DNA from: JBMOLK01 sp049325575
GTDB lineage: Bacteria; Bacillota; Clostridia; Acetivibrionales; Acetivibrionaceae
NCBI GenBank assembly: GCA_049325575.1
Contig: JBMOLK010000174.1
Location: 8,897 to 72,896 of the forward strand
Reading direction: 5' to 3'
Length of the DNA: 64,000 nucleotides
The notes beneath the pieces were generated by a model that searched no databases, was not told the DNA's origin, and worked only from the letters and a program-made list of their open reading frames with translations. The translations under genes were made by a program, and so were the position numbers. This document shows, one piece after another, positions 8,109 to 17,395 of this stretch; positions within the stretch are counted from its first letter, which is position 1; every line of letters begins with the position of its first letter.

Positions 8109-8983
8109 TACTTCGCACCCCCTACACTGGTTAAATGGATAAACAGCTTTTGAAGTTCTACCTTGGAGAACTCAAGATTTAACTTTTTAGCCGTATCCTT
8201 ATCAGCATCTGTTATTTCTCCCATTATTATTGCTGATTTAAATGATGCCATTTGATCAATGTTGATACAATTTCTGCCTGCAATAAACTTTTCTATGCTG
8301 TCAGATGGTCCGGAGACACAATAAGCTGATTTGAGCAGATTTTCAACACTATCATTAACCGCAATTTTTTTATCTTTTATAATAATTACTCTTTCTAGAA
8401 TATCAGCAATTTCTTCAATGATATGCGTTGATAGTATTATTGTTTTGGGCTTTTCTATATAGCTTGCCAAAAGCTCCTTGTAAAACAAATCCCTATGGTG
8501 CGCATCAAGGCCTAAAACCGGCTCATCAAAGATTAAGACTTCTGCATTTGAGGCAAGTGCCGTTATCAGTTTGGAAACAGAGTTATATCCGGTGGACAGT
8601 GACTTGATTTTCTTTTGGGGATTAAGAGCAAATTTATCACATAGGTTTAATGCGTAATCACAATCAAAAGACGGGTAGAATTCTTTTGTCCATCTAAAAA
8701 CATCTTTTACCTTCATACCCTCGGGGTAAAGGTTTTTCTCTGCCATATAAAATATTTTTCCGATGGCGCTATCATTCTCAAGTACATTTTCACTATCGAT
8801 AGTTATCTCACCCTCTGTTGGGAACAGGCGGTTTGTAACAAGATTTAAAAGGGTAGTTTTCCCCGCGCCGTTTCTTCCAAGCAGTCCATATATTTTATTG
8901 GGTTCAATTTTAAGTGATACCTTATCTAAAGCACATGTTTTTCCATAATATTTTGTTATGTTTTTAATTTCAATAACACTCAT
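8108..8983 (-). CDS. ABC transporter ATP-binding protein
   Basis: A 291-residue ABC ATPase with every nucleotide-binding element. Walker A is GLLGRNGAGKTTLLN (about residues 33-47), the signature is variant LSTGYNS, Walker B is VLIFDEPVLGLD, and the H-loop is ILSTHIIEE. The C-terminal ~80 residues resemble the accessory tail of YtrB/EcsA-type ATPases. It overlaps the gntR gene by 4 nt and the permease by 1 nt, so all three are tightly coupled. It would energise the membrane partner encoded next, probably as an exporter. Substrate unknown. Confidence 0.93.
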   Translation of the reverse strand: MSVIEIKNITKYYGKTCALDKVSLKIEPNKIYGLLGRNGAGKTTLLNLVTNRLFPTEGEITIDSENVLENDSAIGKIFYMAEKNLYPEGMKVKDVFRWTKEFYPSFDCDYALNLCDKFALNPQKKIKSLSTGYNSVSKLITALASNAEVLIFDEPVLGLDAHHRDLFYKELLASYIEKPKTIILSTHIIEEIADILERVIIIKDKKIAVNDSVENLLKSAYCVSGPSDSIEKFIAGRNCINIDQMASFKSAIIMGEITDADKDTAKKLNLEFSKVELQKLFIHLTSVGGAK

Positions 8984-9348
8984 AGCTGCTTACCCCTTTC
9001 AAGCATTTTAATTATCTCCCCAATTCCAATATCAAGTTTTTTTGCTTCTTCTATCAAGCTTACTATATAGTTTTCATAAAACCTTTCTTTTCTCTTTTGC
9101 ATTAGCTTCTCCTTAGCGCCCTTACAAACAAACATGCCAACTCCCCGCTTTTTATAGATAATTCCATCATCAACAAGCAAATTAAAGCCTTTTGCTACTG
9201 TTGCAGGATTGACCTTGTAATTGACAGATATCTCTGTTGTGGACGGTACCTGTGTTTCCTCTTCAAAAATACCTTTGAGTATGTCATCCTCAACAGACTG
9301 GGCGAGCTGTAGATATATAGGAATTTCACTGTTGAAATCTAAATTCAA
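8980..9348 (-). CDS. GntR-family (YtrA-like) transcriptional repressor
   Basis: 122 residues: an N-terminal winged helix-turn-helix (IYLQLAQSVEDDILKGIFEE, then TEISVNYKVNPATVAKGFNL) and only a ~45-residue C-terminal dimerisation tail instead of a ligand domain. This is the architecture of the YtrA subfamily, which controls adjacent ABC transporter genes. It is the first gene of its operon, and a perfect palindrome sits 25 nt upstream of the start, fitting autoregulation. Confidence 0.92.
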   Translation of the reverse strand: MNLDFNSEIPIYLQLAQSVEDDILKGIFEEETQVPSTTEISVNYKVNPATVAKGFNLLVDDGIIYKKRGVGMFVCKGAKEKLMQKRKERFYENYIVSLIEEAKKLDIGIGEIIKMLERGKQL

Positions 9349-9372
9349 AGTCCATCACCTCACTGGTTACTT

Positions 9373-9396
9373 AGTTAATTACTTATATAATTAACT
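9373..9396. promoter_or_regulatory. Probable operator for the YtrA-like repressor
   Basis: Perfect arms AGTTAATT (9373-9380) and AATTAACT (9389-9396) flank an 8-nt AT spacer directly upstream of the gntR start. The size and place suit a GntR dimer. Not experimentally known. Confidence 0.6.
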
Positions 9397-9489
9397 ATAT
9401 GCGCAAATAACCATATTGTCAATAGATTTATTGAAATTTCTCCCAAATGGTATCTTAATTTAGGTCAAATTAATCTAAACCCCAAATAA

Positions 9490-10377
9490 TTAACTGGAAG
9501 TTGTGAAACGTCCATACTCAAACAATATCTTCTTATTGTCTGTCAAAGGACTTTTCTTAATTTTTACAATCATAAACGGATAGTTTATAACTGTACCCCT
9601 AGAGGTTTCCAACTCTGCCCTTAAAACTATTGAACTGCCATTATCAAATATAGAATCTACCAACATATCACCTGTTCCACCTGTTACGTCCAATGTTGCA
9701 AAAACATAGATATATTCTTGTCGTTCCAAATAATCATAACTAGCTCTCCCCATATTTTTCGTTAGAAAATAAATTGCCTCTTTTCTGATATTTTCTTTAT
9801 CTATCGTATCTAAAAACATTTCATCATAGCTATTGGGATCAAAACTACCCTGATACAATATCCTGTATTTTACATCTGATCTTTCTATTATGTTACCATC
9901 ACTATTTACATACTCAGACTTGACAACAATGTACTCTGTACCTTTATTATTTTTAACTACATTGACAAACCGCGGAATATAATTATTTGATGGCAAATTA
10001 TCTGCCTCAATGATAAAATAAGCTTCTTTCTTGCTTTCTTCGGAATTGTCAGTCTTTTTAGTTTCTATAGAAACCGTAAGAACATCATTTCGTTGTTTTG
10101 CCGAGAGCATTAGATAAGAATATGATGCTTTATCCGTTAAGGTATTTTCTCTAATGTACACTATGTATTTATACTTTTTATCACCATGGGTTTTATATAT
10201 GTATACCCCATCACCTTCATTATAGTTCTTAAAAGTGTTTTGCACATTTAAATGCAAATCTTCATATTTGGCTTCATAAAAATTGACTTTTATCTCCTTA
10301 TTTGTCAGGTCTATTGTGCATCCACAGAGCACGATGCTATTTAAAATAATGCATAGTATTAAAATAAAACCTCTCAT
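9490..10377 (-). CDS. Putative lipoprotein of unknown function
   Basis: 295 residues from the ATG at 10377 (MRGFILILCI), preceded by GGAGGGAATAGAT; a longer reading from 10407 would bury the signal peptide. Lipobox-like VLCGC follows a hydrophobic stretch, so the mature protein would begin near residue 20 as a lipid-anchored surface protein. The remainder is polar with alternating strands (for example YIVYIRENTLTDKASYSYLM). I do not recognise a family. It is single, with no obvious partner. Confidence 0.7.
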   Translation of the reverse strand: MRGFILILCIILNSIVLCGCTIDLTNKEIKVNFYEAKYEDLHLNVQNTFKNYNEGDGVYIYKTHGDKKYKYIVYIRENTLTDKASYSYLMLSAKQRNDVLTVSIETKKTDNSEESKKEAYFIIEADNLPSNNYIPRFVNVVKNNKGTEYIVVKSEYVNSDGNIIERSDVKYRILYQGSFDPNSYDEMFLDTIDKENIRKEAIYFLTKNMGRASYDYLERQEYIYVFATLDVTGGTGDMLVDSIFDNGSSIVLRAELETSRGTVINYPFMIVKIKKSPLTDNKKILFEYGRFTTSS

Positions 10378-10613
10378 ATCTATTCCCTCCTTTTCCCGGC
10401 TCTCCACCTTTACAACAAGGCTTTAAATAACTCAACACTCCTTTTAATTACTGTAGGATCTTCTCTTGATTATGACCTATATCTAATTCTATAATTTTCC
10501 TTCTAAATTGTCTATATAAACCATTCCATTTTACATCCATTGCTTTAGCAGGCTGTACATACCTCAAATCCCATATATTTTAACTGGAACTTATACAGGA
10601 ATTCTGTTAGAAT

Positions 10614-10727
10614 AGCGGAAAAATGCCGAATCTCCGATAGGAGTACGGGGGATTAACAATTGGGGTGAATCTCTCATTGAGAAGGGTGCCTCTACCCTAA
10701 CCCGTCAACTAACCTCGAAGGCGAAAG
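10614..10727 (+). promoter_or_regulatory. Cyclic-di-AMP riboswitch (ydaO/yuaA class)
   Basis: The 5' leader shows the conserved blocks of the ydaO class in order: TGCCGAATCTCCG near 10624, a variable hairpin, TACGGGGGATTAACAATTGG, GGGTGAATCT at about 10663, then CCCTAACCCGTCAACTAACC and a closing CGAAGGCG. It ends about 10 nt before the ribosome site of the LysM-SleB hydrolase. This class binds c-di-AMP, usually turning expression off, and is typically placed before cell-wall hydrolases and osmolyte transporters, exactly as here. The rest of the 331-nt gap upstream (10378-10613) shows no gene. Confidence 0.93.
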
Positions 10728-10738
10728 GGGGAAATAGA

Positions 10739-11524
10739 ATGTTATTATTTAAAAAAGTGAGATTCTTTATTCTTACTGCATTTTTAACCATGCTGATGGC
10801 TTCTACAGCATATGCCGGAAGTTACACAGTAGCATCCGGTGACTCGCTCTATAAAATTGGCGAGATTTTTAAGGTCAGTGCCACTACCATCAAAGCGGAT
10901 AACAACCTTGGCAGCGATAATATATACCCGGGACAGGTTTTGAAGGTTCCAGGTGATGTTTATACGGTAAAAAGCGGGGACAGCCTTTACCTTATAGCAA
11001 AGAGATATGGACTGTCTGTTTACTCGCTCAAAAGGGCCAACAACGAGTGGGATAATTATATATATCCAGGCCAGAGGCTAAACTTGCCTGGTATTGTGTC
11101 AAATACTCCGGTGGTTACACAGTCCGGTACTGCTGCTAAAAGTGTGATTCCTTATACTTCTAGCGATCTGGACCTCCTGGCCAGACTAATAACAGCAGAG
11201 GCGGAGTCAGAACCGTATAACGCGAAAGTTGCTGTAGGTGCAGTAGTTGTAAACAGGGTCAAGGATTCACGCTTTCCTAATACTATAAGGGACGTAATAT
11301 ACCAGGTGGATTCGGGCTATTACCAGTTTACACCGGTTAAGAACGGATGGATCTACAAGCCTGCGTCACAAGATGCCAAAAATGCAGCCTTTGCTGCACT
11401 TCACGGCAGTGATCCAACCAACGGCGCCCTTTACTACTTTGACGACAGCACTACAAACAAGTGGCTCTGGTCCAAAACTATTGCAGCAAGGATAGGAGTA
11501 ATGGTATTCACATATTTTAGCTAA
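10739..11524 (+). CDS. Secreted LysM cell-wall hydrolase, SleB (Hydrolase_2) family
   Basis: 261 residues: a signal peptide (cleavage after ASTAYA, about residue 26), two LysM peptidoglycan-binding modules (about 28-71 and 74-118; YTVASGDSLYKIGEIF and YTVKSGDSLYLIAKRY), a short linker, and a SleB/CwlJ-type hydrolase domain (~143-261; LLARLITAEAESEPYNAKVA, with E154/E156 the likely catalytic acids, then VAVGAVVVNRVKDSRFP). This type hydrolyses spore cortex or vegetative peptidoglycan. The start is fixed by AAAGGGGG. It is monocistronic, controlled by the c-di-AMP riboswitch upstream and ended by a clear hairpin, which links wall turnover to c-di-AMP level. Confidence 0.93.
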   Translation: MLLFKKVRFFILTAFLTMLMASTAYAGSYTVASGDSLYKIGEIFKVSATTIKADNNLGSDNIYPGQVLKVPGDVYTVKSGDSLYLIAKRYGLSVYSLKRANNEWDNYIYPGQRLNLPGIVSNTPVVTQSGTAAKSVIPYTSSDLDLLARLITAEAESEPYNAKVAVGAVVVNRVKDSRFPNTIRDVIYQVDSGYYQFTPVKNGWIYKPASQDAKNAAFAALHGSDPTNGALYYFDDSTTNKWLWSKTIAARIGVMVFTYFS

Positions 11525-11554
11525 TGTCCTATAACGAAATAAAAGTTAAATAGC

Positions 11555-11597
11555 AGAAGATCTGTTTCATGTTTGAGACAGATCTTCTTTGTTTATA
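11555..11597 (+). terminator. Intrinsic terminator after the LysM hydrolase
   Basis: A 14-bp stem (11555-11568 with 11575-11588, one G-U pair) is followed by TTGTTTATAT. It lies between convergent genes and may serve both. Confidence 0.8.
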
Positions 11598-11608
11598 TAG
11601 CAATTACA

Positions 11609-12250
11609 TTATTCAATCATTGTAAATACTTCGTCAAGATCCTTCATTTCCTTATCTTTTGGCGTATAAGCCGGAACTCCTACCGGGATGATACTTATAA
11701 ATCTATGTTCCAAAGGTATACTTAGAATCTCATTAATCTCTTTTCCCGCAATAGCCGGCTCATTCATCCAGCAAGCCCCGTAGCCCCTTTCTTGTACAGC
11801 TAACAGCAGGTTTTCTATAGAAGCTCCTATGGATAATAGATCATAGTTGGCAAAAAGGTCCATTATATCCTTATCGTCATATCCCTGTTCTTTTAATACG
11901 GATATAAATGTCTCATCATAGAATTTTGTATTGGTCATAAATACTGCTATTACCAAAGGAGCCTTTGAGAAAAAGCTTACCATCTTTCTTTTTGATACTA
12001 AATAGTTTTCGCTTAACTCTTCCCTTTTGGCATCCAATATTTCTTCTACTTTATTAAGGACAGCAGCTTCTATTCTGCCTATTACTTCCCTGTTCTTTAT
12101 TGCAACAAACTTCCAGCACTGACTGTTGCATCCGCTTGGTGCACTGACGGCAGCATTTATAAAGTACTTTATATCTTCCCTAGGTACATCCTTATCCTGA
12201 AACTTCCTTATACTTCTCCTTGATAGAGCAAGATTTAAAAAGTTATGCAT
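11609..12250 (-). CDS. Nitroreductase-family FMN protein
   Basis: The 213-residue protein has the nitroreductase fold signature. SRRSIRKFQDKDV at residues ~10-22 carries the FMN-phosphate-binding Arg/Ser, AAVSAPSGCNSQCWKFVAI is the second FMN contact, and the C-terminal GASIENLLLAVQERGYGACW with IIPVGVPAYTP completes the site. Such enzymes reduce nitro compounds, quinones or flavins with NAD(P)H in the cytoplasm. Residues 85-115 hold a longer helical insert than in the shortest members. It stands alone, convergent with the hydrolase. Precise substrate unknown. Confidence 0.9.
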   Translation of the reverse strand: MHNFLNLALSRRSIRKFQDKDVPREDIKYFINAAVSAPSGCNSQCWKFVAIKNREVIGRIEAAVLNKVEEILDAKREELSENYLVSKRKMVSFFSKAPLVIAVFMTNTKFYDETFISVLKEQGYDDKDIMDLFANYDLLSIGASIENLLLAVQERGYGACWMNEPAIAGKEINEILSIPLEHRFISIIPVGVPAYTPKDKEMKDLDEVFTMIE

Positions 12251-12487
12251 AGTATCACCTGTTTGTTAAATATTATTAAAATCAATTCTATATTATATTT
12301 AAAATTATGCAATACTTTTTGCTGTTTGCATGAAGTTTTAGCAACAGTGACATAAGAAGCCTTTTGTCAGAAAAGGTTGTTGCACAATTATAATAACGCA
12401 GGATATAATTGTATTAGATATAATATATAAAAATGTCTATAAATTACACATAACCCTGTACATAAAAATGACCATCAAAGTATATAA

Positions 12488-12513
12488 GGGGCAGAATAAA
12501 ACTATTCTGCCTC
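12488..12513 (-). terminator. Stem-loop just after the MORN/beta-helix gene
   Basis: GGCAGAATA and TATTCTGCC pair perfectly around AAAC, directly after the stop codon of the minus-strand gene. The tail on that strand (CCCCTTATATACTTT) is only weakly T-rich, so termination efficiency is uncertain. The rest of the gap to 12250 shows nothing else clear. Confidence 0.45.
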
Positions 12514-12514
12514 C

Positions 12515-14494
12515 TTATTTTTTGTTTCCACTCTCTGCAGCCGAAAAAATATTGCCCTTGAAAGTACAGTTATTAAACATGATTTTAGAATCACTGTTCT
12601 TAAGATATTGTATGTTATTGTCTATAAACTCGCAATCATTTACATTAATTATACCGCAGCGTTCCAGTTCAAACATATTGCCCGAATAGACACTCAAAGA
12701 CTTATTACCGGTAAAGCTGCAGGCCTTAAACGAAATATCGTCACAGCTGTACATGACAACCATGGATAAATCTTCATTGTCTTTAAAAACATTGTTTTCA
12801 AAGCTGATATTTTTACAGTATCTTAAGTCCATAATTCCATAGGAGCAGTCTCTTATGATGGAACCGCTCATTAACATATTACTGACATCACTTGCAGAAA
12901 CACCATAGGTGCCGCAGCCGTACAAGTCACAATTGTTAATGCTTATGTCGGTACAATAATCAAGTGAAACAACATCTCCGGCGCAATAACCCTTGTCAGG
13001 ATAATGACCCATAGTAATGTTTTTAAGCTTAATTCCTTTGGAGAACTTAAAACTTAGCACATCCGAATAGGAAGATTCGATGCTTATTTCTGTCTCCATA
13101 TAGTCCTTGCCTTCTATTGTAAGATTATTTACGTCATATATTATAAGCTCTTTACCGTCATGTGTGTCAAACCATTTAAGATGCCTGTTATCCGAAACAT
13201 CATAGTCTTGATATTCAGATAAATTGTACCTTCCCGGTTTTAAAACTATCTTTCTGTTGGAGCCTATGGAATCAAGCAGTTCCTGAACATTTGATACTGT
13301 TATTTCATTGTACCCCGTATTTACCTTGATATTATTCATTATCATGTCTGAATCAGCCTTATAATAAGACGCCTTTTGTGAGTTTTCAAGAAATAATGTA
13401 ACAGAATAATACTCTTTGCCTGTCTTAATAAGGACCACTTTCAAAACTTCTCCGCTTTTAGATTTGTGAGTGAATCCCAAAGCCTCGCAGCCGTCTATAC
13501 TGTACCTCTTTATGTCCCTTGCACCAACTCCGCTTTCATCAATCCCATAATACTCCAGGAATGATTTATATATTTCTTCCATCGATAAGCTGCTGTAGTC
13601 TTTTCCATCCTGCGGCTTCTTAACCCTAAGCTCTGCCCCCTCTTCAATGTAGAGTGATAAAACATCATCTTTGCTATGGGAATTAAAGTACCAGGTCTCT
13701 GGAATCAATAGCTCTATAATATCATCATTTGAAACCGCATATGAAGTATCTGCCATTTCATCGTAACTAAAATCAGATATTATCTTGTATGAGTTTTTAT
13801 TATAATAGGTACCAATACCGCTTCTATTATCTTCTGACCACTCACCTATATAGGTGTCCCCGTTAATCCACGTGTACTTCCCGGTACCACTTCTCTGGCT
13901 GTTCCAAAAATGTCCTTCATAAATTTCTCCGTTTGGAAAGTATGTAGTACCTTTACCATGCATATCACCATATGACCATTCTCCTTCATATCTGGTGCCA
14001 TCGGGCCATAGACATATGCCCAAACCGTTTTTTAACTGGCTGCCATTCCTTTCACCCTTGTATGTAGGTTCTGTAAGACTTATCAGTATGCTCCCATCGG
14101 AAGAATCCCAGTAAACAGCTGCTCCGAAGGATTCACTGACAAATCTTAGCGGCACAAGCGTTCTGGAATCCACTATCTTTGCAGGCACCTCCAATTCAAT
14201 AGTGCTACCGTTTCTAGTAGCTGTTCTGCTGCCGATCTTCATTATAAGCTCTGTATCCTCTCTCACAGCAGTTACAGTCATTGTTTTTGCGTCCCACTTA
14301 ACAGCCGCCCCCAGTTTCTCGAAAATCGCTCTTAAGGGAACCAGTGTCCTTCCATTTTCAACTACCGGATAAACATCAAACACCATTTCTTCTTCACCGA
14401 TATACACCTTTGGAGCTGCTGCAAATACCAGTGATCCGGTAATAACCATACACATAACTCCAAATAGTGCAGCGGCCAATAGTTTAAATCTCAT
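12515..14494 (-). CDS. Secreted surface protein: copper-amine-oxidase N domain, MORN repeats and right-handed beta-helix
   Basis: The 659-residue protein has a signal peptide (about 1-25, ending VFAA). A CuAO N-terminal-like domain spans ~28-140, with two NGRTLVPLRAIFEKLGA / DSRTLVPLRFVSESFGA halves. About four MORN repeats lie at ~147-235 (for example GTRYEGEWSYGDMHGKGTTY). A unique middle domain spans ~245-390. A parallel beta-helix of the NosD/pectate-lyase type fills ~400-650 (repeated turns such as NNLTIEG, LKNITMGH, ISINNCDLYGCGTYG, ISFENNVFKDNED). These are protein- or glycan-binding modules, so an adhesive or polysaccharide-binding surface role is inference. A minus-strand TATAAT lies at 14526-14531. 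The combination of three modules in one chain is unusual. Confidence 0.85.
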   Translation of the reverse strand: MRFKLLAAALFGVMCMVITGSLVFAAAPKVYIGEEEMVFDVYPVVENGRTLVPLRAIFEKLGAAVKWDAKTMTVTAVREDTELIMKIGSRTATRNGSTIELEVPAKIVDSRTLVPLRFVSESFGAAVYWDSSDGSILISLTEPTYKGERNGSQLKNGLGICLWPDGTRYEGEWSYGDMHGKGTTYFPNGEIYEGHFWNSQRSGTGKYTWINGDTYIGEWSEDNRSGIGTYYNKNSYKIISDFSYDEMADTSYAVSNDDIIELLIPETWYFNSHSKDDVLSLYIEEGAELRVKKPQDGKDYSSLSMEEIYKSFLEYYGIDESGVGARDIKRYSIDGCEALGFTHKSKSGEVLKVVLIKTGKEYYSVTLFLENSQKASYYKADSDMIMNNIKVNTGYNEITVSNVQELLDSIGSNRKIVLKPGRYNLSEYQDYDVSDNRHLKWFDTHDGKELIIYDVNNLTIEGKDYMETEISIESSYSDVLSFKFSKGIKLKNITMGHYPDKGYCAGDVVSLDYCTDISINNCDLYGCGTYGVSASDVSNMLMSGSIIRDCSYGIMDLRYCKNISFENNVFKDNEDLSMVVMYSCDDISFKACSFTGNKSLSVYSGNMFELERCGIINVNDCEFIDNNIQYLKNSDSKIMFNNCTFKGNIFSAAESGNKK

Positions 14495-14564
14495 ATAACT
14501 CCCCCTAGTATTTTATATAGCTTTCATTATACCATTTCTAGTAAATATAGGGAATATGCAATTT

Positions 14565-16844
14565 TCAAGTATTCTCCCTGCCTAATTGCTCAAGCAGCTC
14601 CTCCACCCTTTCTTCACTAAATGCTCCCTGGCTGAAAAAAGGCAGCGAACGCAGCGGCATATATCTAACTATTGCTGCTACTGTCTCAAAAACTTCCGCA
14701 GATAACTCACCTGTTTGCATCCCTGCCTGTTTGGCAAACTGCTGGAGAAATGAATTATATAGCGCTGCGCCGCACGGATCATTCATTAAATCCCCAACTG
14801 TTGAATTCCTGTCAAACTTCCTTTTTATCTCCAGTGATGAATTAACCCTGACAACTTCACTAAGAACTATATCCTTTGATGATTTCCCTATTTGTATCTC
14901 AAAATCTCCACTTTCTACGTGCCAATCTTTAATTTCTACGTTGTAATATGCAAAAGCCCTTTTATCCAAAGTAAAGACCAGGGTTTTTTCCTCACCCGGT
15001 GCAAGTTCAATCTTTTCAAAGCCTTTAAGTTCTTTCTTTGGCCTTATTACAGTACTTACAACATCCCTCACGTACAACTGGACAACTTCCTTGCCGGTCA
15101 TCTTGCCGGTATTCCTAACCCTGACAGTTACCTTCAGGGTATCAGTATCGGATATCTCTTTTTTGTCTAAAGTAATATTGCTGTATTCAAAATTAGTGTA
15201 GCTTAACCCGTATCCAAAAGGGAATAGAGGTTCGATATCCTTTGCATCGTAATACCTATATCCTACAAACAAGCCTTCCTTATATTGGACCGTATCACCT
15301 TCACCGGGAAAGTTTAAATACGAAGGATTATGGCTTAGCTTCTTAGGGAAGGTTTCAGCCAGTTTCCCGCTAGGGTTTGCATCACCAAACAATATGTCTG
15401 CTATGGCACCGCCAAGGGCCTGACCACCCAGATAAGCCTCCAACACCGCTTTAACCTTGTCAATCCAGGGCATTTCTATCGGGGAACCGTTACTTAGTAC
15501 AACTATAACGTTCTCTTGTACTTCTGCTACTGATTCTATCAGGTTTCTATGATTTTCAGGTATGTTTAAATGACTTCTATCGTATCCTTCGGATTCATAC
15601 CTGTCCGGCAGCCCTGCAAATACTATTGCAACATCGGACCTGGCAGCTGTCTCTTTTGCCTCTTCTATTAATCTTTTATCAATATCATCGCTTTCCACTT
15701 TGTACCCCTGGGCATATAGCACTTTAGCACCGCCAGCTGATTTACCTATCTCTTCAAATATATCATCCTTCTTTGCAGGATTAATGTGAGAACTTCCACC
15801 GCCCTGGATTCTCGGGTACTTGGCAAATGCTCCAATCAGGGCTATGGTTCCCTCTCTTTTTAAGGGCAGGATATTGTGTTCATTCTTAAGAAGTACCATA
15901 GATTCTCTTGCAACCTCTCTTGCCAGCCTATGGTGGGCTTCTCTATCATACGTTTGATTCTCCTTCTTATTGTCAACCGCTTTAAATATTACGGTCAAAA
16001 GTCTTTCCACGGCCTTATCAAGGACACTTTCCGAGAGTACACCGGCTTTAACGGCTTCCACTATTTCCTTATCTCTTATACCCCGACTTGAGGGCATTTC
16101 CAGTTCCAATCCCGCAGCCAACGCGGCTGTTCTGTCATTTACCGCTCCCCAATCAGACATTACAAAGCCTTCATGCTTCCATTCATCCTTTAAGATATCC
16201 GTAAGAAGCAGTTTGTTTTCCGAGCAGTAATCGCCGTTAACCTTATTATAAGCACACATGACTGTCCACGGCTGCGACTTTTTCACAGCTCCCTCAAAGC
16301 TTGCCAGGTATATTTCCCTTAATGTTCTTTCATCTACAACTGCATCTACTGTCATTCTTCTATGCTCTTGATTGTTTACGGCATAATGCTTAAGTGACGT
16401 GCCTACCCCCTGGCTTTGTACACCTTTGATGTGACTTGCTGCCATTTCTGTTGACAGATAAGGGTCTTCTGAAAAGTACTCAAAATTTCTTCCACACAAG
16501 GGTGAACGCTTTATATTGCCAGCAGGACCAAGAATAATAGACACATTCTCGGCCTGAGCCTCTTTCCCCAAAGCCACAGCTACTTTTTCAACCAGATTCC
16601 TGTCCCAGGAACAAGCTAAACCTGCAGCAGATGGAAAACATGTGGAAGGAATACTGTTATTGATGTCAAAAAGATCTACATCCGGCTTCTGCTTTCTTAG
16701 CCCATGGGGCCCGTCTGTCATCATAATTGAAGGAACTTCAAGCCTCTCAACAGGTTTGGTATTCCAAAAATCAAGTCCTGAACACAATCCGGCCTTTTCT
16801 TCCAAAGACATTTGGCCGATAATCTTACAAATATCTCTTGTCAT
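14565..16844 (-). CDS. bglB: Glycoside hydrolase family 3 beta-glucosidase
   Basis: The 759-residue cytoplasmic-type enzyme (no signal peptide) cleaves cellobiose and short beta-glucosides to glucose. It has the GH3 N-domain from residue 14 (SLEEKAGLCSGLDFW), the conserved KHYAVNNQEHRR, and the nucleophile motif GFVMSDWGAV with Asp231. The C-domain has the GLPDRYESEGYDR loop, which supplies the acid/base Glu. A fibronectin-III-like C-terminal domain follows (~590-670; TGKMTGKEVVQLYVRD). A short extra tail after residue ~680 matches the BglB layout. Overall it is strikingly like the Clostridium thermocellum BglB sequence I remember, including DFWNTKPVERL and the FPFGYGLSYT region. AAAGGAGG fixes the start. 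Confidence 0.94.
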   Translation of the reverse strand: MTRDICKIIGQMSLEEKAGLCSGLDFWNTKPVERLEVPSIMMTDGPHGLRKQKPDVDLFDINNSIPSTCFPSAAGLACSWDRNLVEKVAVALGKEAQAENVSIILGPAGNIKRSPLCGRNFEYFSEDPYLSTEMAASHIKGVQSQGVGTSLKHYAVNNQEHRRMTVDAVVDERTLREIYLASFEGAVKKSQPWTVMCAYNKVNGDYCSENKLLLTDILKDEWKHEGFVMSDWGAVNDRTAALAAGLELEMPSSRGIRDKEIVEAVKAGVLSESVLDKAVERLLTVIFKAVDNKKENQTYDREAHHRLAREVARESMVLLKNEHNILPLKREGTIALIGAFAKYPRIQGGGSSHINPAKKDDIFEEIGKSAGGAKVLYAQGYKVESDDIDKRLIEEAKETAARSDVAIVFAGLPDRYESEGYDRSHLNIPENHRNLIESVAEVQENVIVVLSNGSPIEMPWIDKVKAVLEAYLGGQALGGAIADILFGDANPSGKLAETFPKKLSHNPSYLNFPGEGDTVQYKEGLFVGYRYYDAKDIEPLFPFGYGLSYTNFEYSNITLDKKEISDTDTLKVTVRVRNTGKMTGKEVVQLYVRDVVSTVIRPKKELKGFEKIELAPGEEKTLVFTLDKRAFAYYNVEIKDWHVESGDFEIQIGKSSKDIVLSEVVRVNSSLEIKRKFDRNSTVGDLMNDPCGAALYNSFLQQFAKQAGMQTGELSAEVFETVAAIVRYMPLRSLPFFSQGAFSEERVEELLEQLGRENT

Positions 16845-17162
16845 TTATAAGTCCTCCTTTAGGAATAACAAACTGTAATTCCATCTCTTTAAAATAATAT
16901 TGTCTTTACTCAAGTCCAACATTTGTAACATATTAACATAAATGCATATTGATTACTTATAACTTGTTATGATATGATTATAATTATACTATATAGAGTT
17001 TAGTCTTTAAATAAAATTGGATTTAAAGAAAATTTAACAAAAATTTAAATTTAGCAGTGTAAAAATCCTAAAGCTATGGTAAAATTACTATGGGTAAGAG
17101 TCAATTCTAAATAAAAGTTCTTTAATGTTCTATTCATTAGGAAAAGAAGGGGAGTAAAAGGA
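16845..17162. other. AT-rich divergent intergenic region
   Basis: This 318-nt gap separates bglB (minus) from the small gene at 17163 (plus). It is very AT-rich with several TATAAT-like boxes but no convincing paired promoter. I see no RNA structure, repeat or short gene with a ribosome site apart from GAAGGGGAG directly before 17163. Confidence 0.5.
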
Positions 17163-17357
17163 ATGCAAGGCAAATACACTGGTTATAAGGACATAAATAG
17201 TAAAGAAATCTATTCAGGGATGCTGTGTGAAGATACTGTCAACTTTGTTACAGTTGTTATTAAAGAAATTGGCGGGCGCTTCTACGCTGCACACAGCGGT
17301 CTAGAACCGGAACCCTTGGAGGAAATAGTATCGGGATTAAAAATTATTAAGTGTTAA
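17163..17357 (+). CDS. Small protein with YopX-like opening motif
   Basis: A 64-residue protein preceded by a good GGGGAG site. It opens with KYTGYKDINSKEIYSGMLC, which matches the YTG-KD-NGKEIYEGD signature near the middle of phage YopX proteins, and then has only a short beta-rich tail ending KIIKC. It could be a stand-alone fragment of that beta-barrel. Neighbours give no hint. Coding is supported by the ribosome site and the recognisable motif; function is unknown. Confidence 0.55.
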   Translation: MQGKYTGYKDINSKEIYSGMLCEDTVNFVTVVIKEIGGRFYAAHSGLEPEPLEEIVSGLKIIKC

Positions 17358-17395
17358 AGGTTAGCTATATTGGGTATTTTACGTTGCTTATATTT

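Noticed and set aside
12468..12689. Small plus-strand frame over the end of the MORN/beta-helix gene
   Set aside because: It is antisense to well-supported coding sequence and lacks a ribosome site.
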